Part shown: in pieces, positions 25,865-25,945 of the stretch | Numbering within the stretch: position 1 is the first letter of the stretch | Layout of the letters: each line of letters begins with the position of its first letter | Origin: Silene noctiflora | Lineage: Eukaryota > Streptophyta > Magnoliopsida > Caryophyllales > Caryophyllaceae | DNA length: 25,945 nucleotides | Assembly (NCBI GenBank): GCA_009801015.1 | Contig: VHZZ01000539.1 | Coordinates: 168,766-194,710 of the forward strand | Reading direction: 5' to 3' | Notes under the pieces: model-generated | What the model saw: only the letters and a program-made list of their open reading frames with translations | Databases searched by the model: none | What the model was told of the DNA's origin: nothing | Program-made: the position numbers and the translations under genes

Positions 25865-25945
25865 CTTTATTTTATATGATATATTGTAATAAATCATATT
25901 CCCTAATTACGATCGTGGAGTTTTTTTGTTTTTTTTTTTTTTTTT

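Overview
This is a nuclear plant DNA window: AT-rich, with spliced genes, long introns and a dense load of short transposable elements. The best-supported gene is a class II KNOTTED1-like homeobox gene of the KNAT3/4/5 type. This points to a flowering plant, probably a eudicot; frequent 'tactccgta'-type MITE ends hint at Caryophyllales, which is only a weak inference. I see no bacterial-type operons, no CRISPR array and no rRNA or intact tRNA gene.

Layout. 1-1450 is AT-rich intergenic DNA, with degenerate GGGTC-type low-complexity sequence at 1120-1400. 1631-6083 (+) holds the broken remains of a DUF866 (CXXC zinc-binding, CZIB/C1orf123-like) gene: two 5' exons, the second with an in-frame stop, and a C-terminal exon; the middle exons were not found. 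Between these exons lies a small non-autonomous LTR retroelement (3305-5726, minus orientation). It carries a Stowaway MITE in its interior, and one LTR is split by a 704-bp inverted-repeat element.

7540-13858 (-) is the KNAT3-like gene: five exons, 1,110 nt of CDS, 369 residues, with KNOX1, KNOX2, ELK and TALE homeodomain. Its third intron has a GC-AG boundary. Intron 1 holds an intact SINE and intron 4 a decayed LINE-like segment. The KNOX gene and the DUF866 relic are convergent.

13859-14400 is the 5' leader and proximal promoter of the KNOX gene. From 14409 to the end I find no convincing host gene. This half is a mosaic of non-autonomous elements: a Stowaway split by a hAT-like element; a TRIM-like retroelement whose LTR is split by another small hAT-like element, plus a matching 72-bp solo LTR; more Stowaways; a foldback MITE; a (TA)21 tract; a second SINE; a Tourist-type MITE; a gypsy-like LTR/PBS fragment between two identical 77-bp repeats; and an LTR-like block at the right edge.

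No new multi-gene system is visible. The points most worth a second look are the GC-AG intron, whose alternative donor would give a homeodomain-less KNOX protein; the nested transposon insertions, whose target duplications allow insertion order to be read; and the disrupted DUF866 locus.
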